The notes under the pieces are model-generated. The model made no database searches and was not told where the DNA came from. It saw only the letters and a program-made list of their open reading frames with translations. Below are positions 6,803 through 7,705 of a stretch of DNA of 7,705 bases, one piece after another. Location of the stretch: the NCBI GenBank assembly GCA_003499585.1, contig DNSU01000115.1, positions 246-7,950 on the forward strand, given 5' to 3'. Numbering within the stretch: the first letter of the stretch is position 1; each line of letters opens with the position of its first letter. Both the position numbers and the translations under genes were made by a program. The DNA is from Cyanobacteria bacterium UBA9579 (GTDB lineage: Bacteria > Cyanobacteriota > Vampirovibrionia > Gastranaerophilales > UBA9579).

Positions 6803-7261
6803 ATGAGAAAAGTTCTTCACCATAAAAAGGAGTATCCTCACAATTCTAGAAATGGTTTTACTTTTGTTGAGGTGATGCTATCTATACTAATTCTGGGAAT
6901 AGTTGCAATGTATCTTGCTGTGTCCATTCCCACCTCACTAGTAATCATTCAAGAGACTGAAAGCATTTCAAAAGCCACTGACTTAGCTCAAAAATACTTT
7001 GAAAATGTTAAATATGAACTATCAGATACTGGCACATATGATAATGCAGCTTCAGGAAATACCCCTCCTGTCGATATAACCGATGATATAACTAATAACG
7101 GTTATTTTAACGTCACAACCAATGTTGCCAATATAGCGAATGATACTATAGGAGGGAATACAGTGGTAACTCTAAAACAATTGGATGTTACATTTAAAAA
7201 AGCAAATTCAAGTTCCCCTTTAGTTAGCTTAAGCACAGAAATAGCACGTCCAACAAATTAA
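6803..7261 (+). CDS. Prepilin-like minor pilin/pseudopilin (PilV/GspI type)
   Basis: The 152-residue protein has a type III (prepilin) signal: an 18-residue basic leader ending in RNG, then FTFVEVMLSILILG. Cleavage after Gly18 gives Phe+1 and the conserved Glu+5 (E23). One hydrophobic helix (about 19-49) anchors it in the inner membrane and packs in the pilus. ATDLAQKYFENVK (58-70) and the C-terminal strands TLKQLDVTFKK and VSLSTEIA resemble PilV/GspI-type minor pilins, which help start or cap a type IV pilus or type II secretion pseudopilus. There are no cysteines. The Shine-Dalgarno is weak (GAAAG at about 7 nt). It is the first gene of an operon; the next prepilin begins 16 nt after its stop. 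Assignment to pilus rather than secretion system cannot be made from this window. Confidence 0.85.
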   Translation: MRKVLHHKKEYPHNSRNGFTFVEVMLSILILGIVAMYLAVSIPTSLVIIQETESISKATDLAQKYFENVKYELSDTGTYDNAASGNTPPVDITDDITNNGYFNVTTNVANIANDTIGGNTVVTLKQLDVTFKKANSSSPLVSLSTEIARPTN

Positions 7262-7277
7262 ATTATCGAGGGAAATA

Positions 7278-7705
7278 ATGCTTAAAGCAAGTAGAAAAGC
7301 TATAAACATGATTGAAGTTTTAATGGCAGTAGTCATAATGGGATTTTTAATAATTCCCACTATAGATTTAATGTCATCAATGGTAGCTTCACAGGCAGAT
7401 TTTGCCAGTAATCTTAAAGCTAAACAAATAAAATTAAATGTAACTGAGAGAATAACCAGCAATATCAGGGAAGGAAGCTATATTTATCCTGATGGAGCAT
7501 CTTTAACCATACCTACTATGACATCATCAACAAGTGTAACCGTTGGTAACCAAACTGTAGCTGTATTAGTTCCAACATTCAATGCAAATGGCACTGTTAA
7601 TTACTCAAACTCAACCGGCAAAACCACTTTTAAAGGAGTTGCTTACTCGATAATTCCTGAAAGCACTTGGGATAGCGGCAGTTCAGGAGAATACATTCTT
7701 GTAGA
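7278..7705 (+). CDS. Second prepilin-like protein, GspJ/PilW-like (5' part, cut by the window edge)
   Basis: The ATG at 7278 follows GAGGG by 5 nt, and the gene runs off the right edge after 142 codons. The N-terminus is MLKASRKAINMIEVLMAVVI, then MGFLIIPTI. The pilin helix has the conserved Glu (E13). If that Glu is +5, cleavage falls between Ala8 and Ile9, so Ala replaces the usual Gly at -1. After the helix comes a charged amphipathic stretch (about 42-66, KAKQIKLNVTERITSNIREG), then a Ser/Thr-rich beta domain. The order PilV/GspI-like then this protein suits a GspJ- or PilW-like minor subunit. That assignment is tentative because the C-terminus is missing. It is translated from the same transcript as the preceding gene, judging by the 16-nt gap. 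Confidence 0.78.
   Translation, partial: MLKASRKAINMIEVLMAVVIMGFLIIPTIDLMSSMVASQADFASNLKAKQIKLNVTERITSNIREGSYIYPDGASLTIPTMTSSTSVTVGNQTVAVLVPTFNANGTVNYSNSTGKTTFKGVAYSIIPESTWDSGSSGEYILV

Noticed and set aside
7229..7462. Minus-strand 77-codon hydrophobic frame at the pilin gene junction
   Set aside because: It is the complement of the second prepilin's hydrophobic helix and crosses a well-supported operon junction.

Overview
The window is AT-rich bacterial chromosome. It holds six protein-coding genes, two of them cut by the window edges, plus one short coding-like remnant. I see no RNA genes, CRISPR arrays or mobile elements. The likely host is a low-GC bacterium with a type IV pilus or type II secretion-like system. 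The two accessory enzymes share an unusual N-terminal style: no signal peptide, an Asn/Ser-rich tail, then an NFTG or VSFG motif before the folded domain. From memory, this recalls gut Vampirovibrionia/Melainabacteria (Gastranaerophilales). That placement is a tentative inference. The ornithine aminotransferase looks Bacillus-like, so a Firmicute cannot be excluded.

Left part, minus strand: rocD (1045-2265) encodes ornithine aminotransferase. Downstream of it lies the 5' part of a ktrB/trkH-type K+ transporter gene, which starts at TTG (869) and runs off the left edge. The 175-bp gap between them carries, on the plus strand, a 35-codon coding-like fragment (941-1048) that ends tail-to-tail over the rocD stop.

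Middle: a 248-bp divergent region, with a 9-bp inverted repeat and repeated TAAACAC words, separates rocD from a plus-strand gene (2514-3938) for a very divergent subtilisin-like protein. That gene converges on a minus-strand gene (3991-6384) for a large GH13 enzyme of the trehalohydrolase/branching-enzyme type. The two share one strong bidirectional terminator (3937-3970).

Right part: a 418-bp AT-rich divergent region contains several inverted repeats and a near-consensus extended -10 promoter. It is followed by a plus-strand operon of at least two small prepilin-like proteins (6803-7261, and 7278 to the right edge), probably minor pilins or pseudopilins.

The genes do not form one obvious pathway. 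The parts most worth following are the divergent subtilase (Ser at the usual catalytic Asp position, a roughly 190-residue insertion and three related acidic loops), the N-terminal motif it shares with the GH13 enzyme, and the repeat-rich region before the pilin operon.
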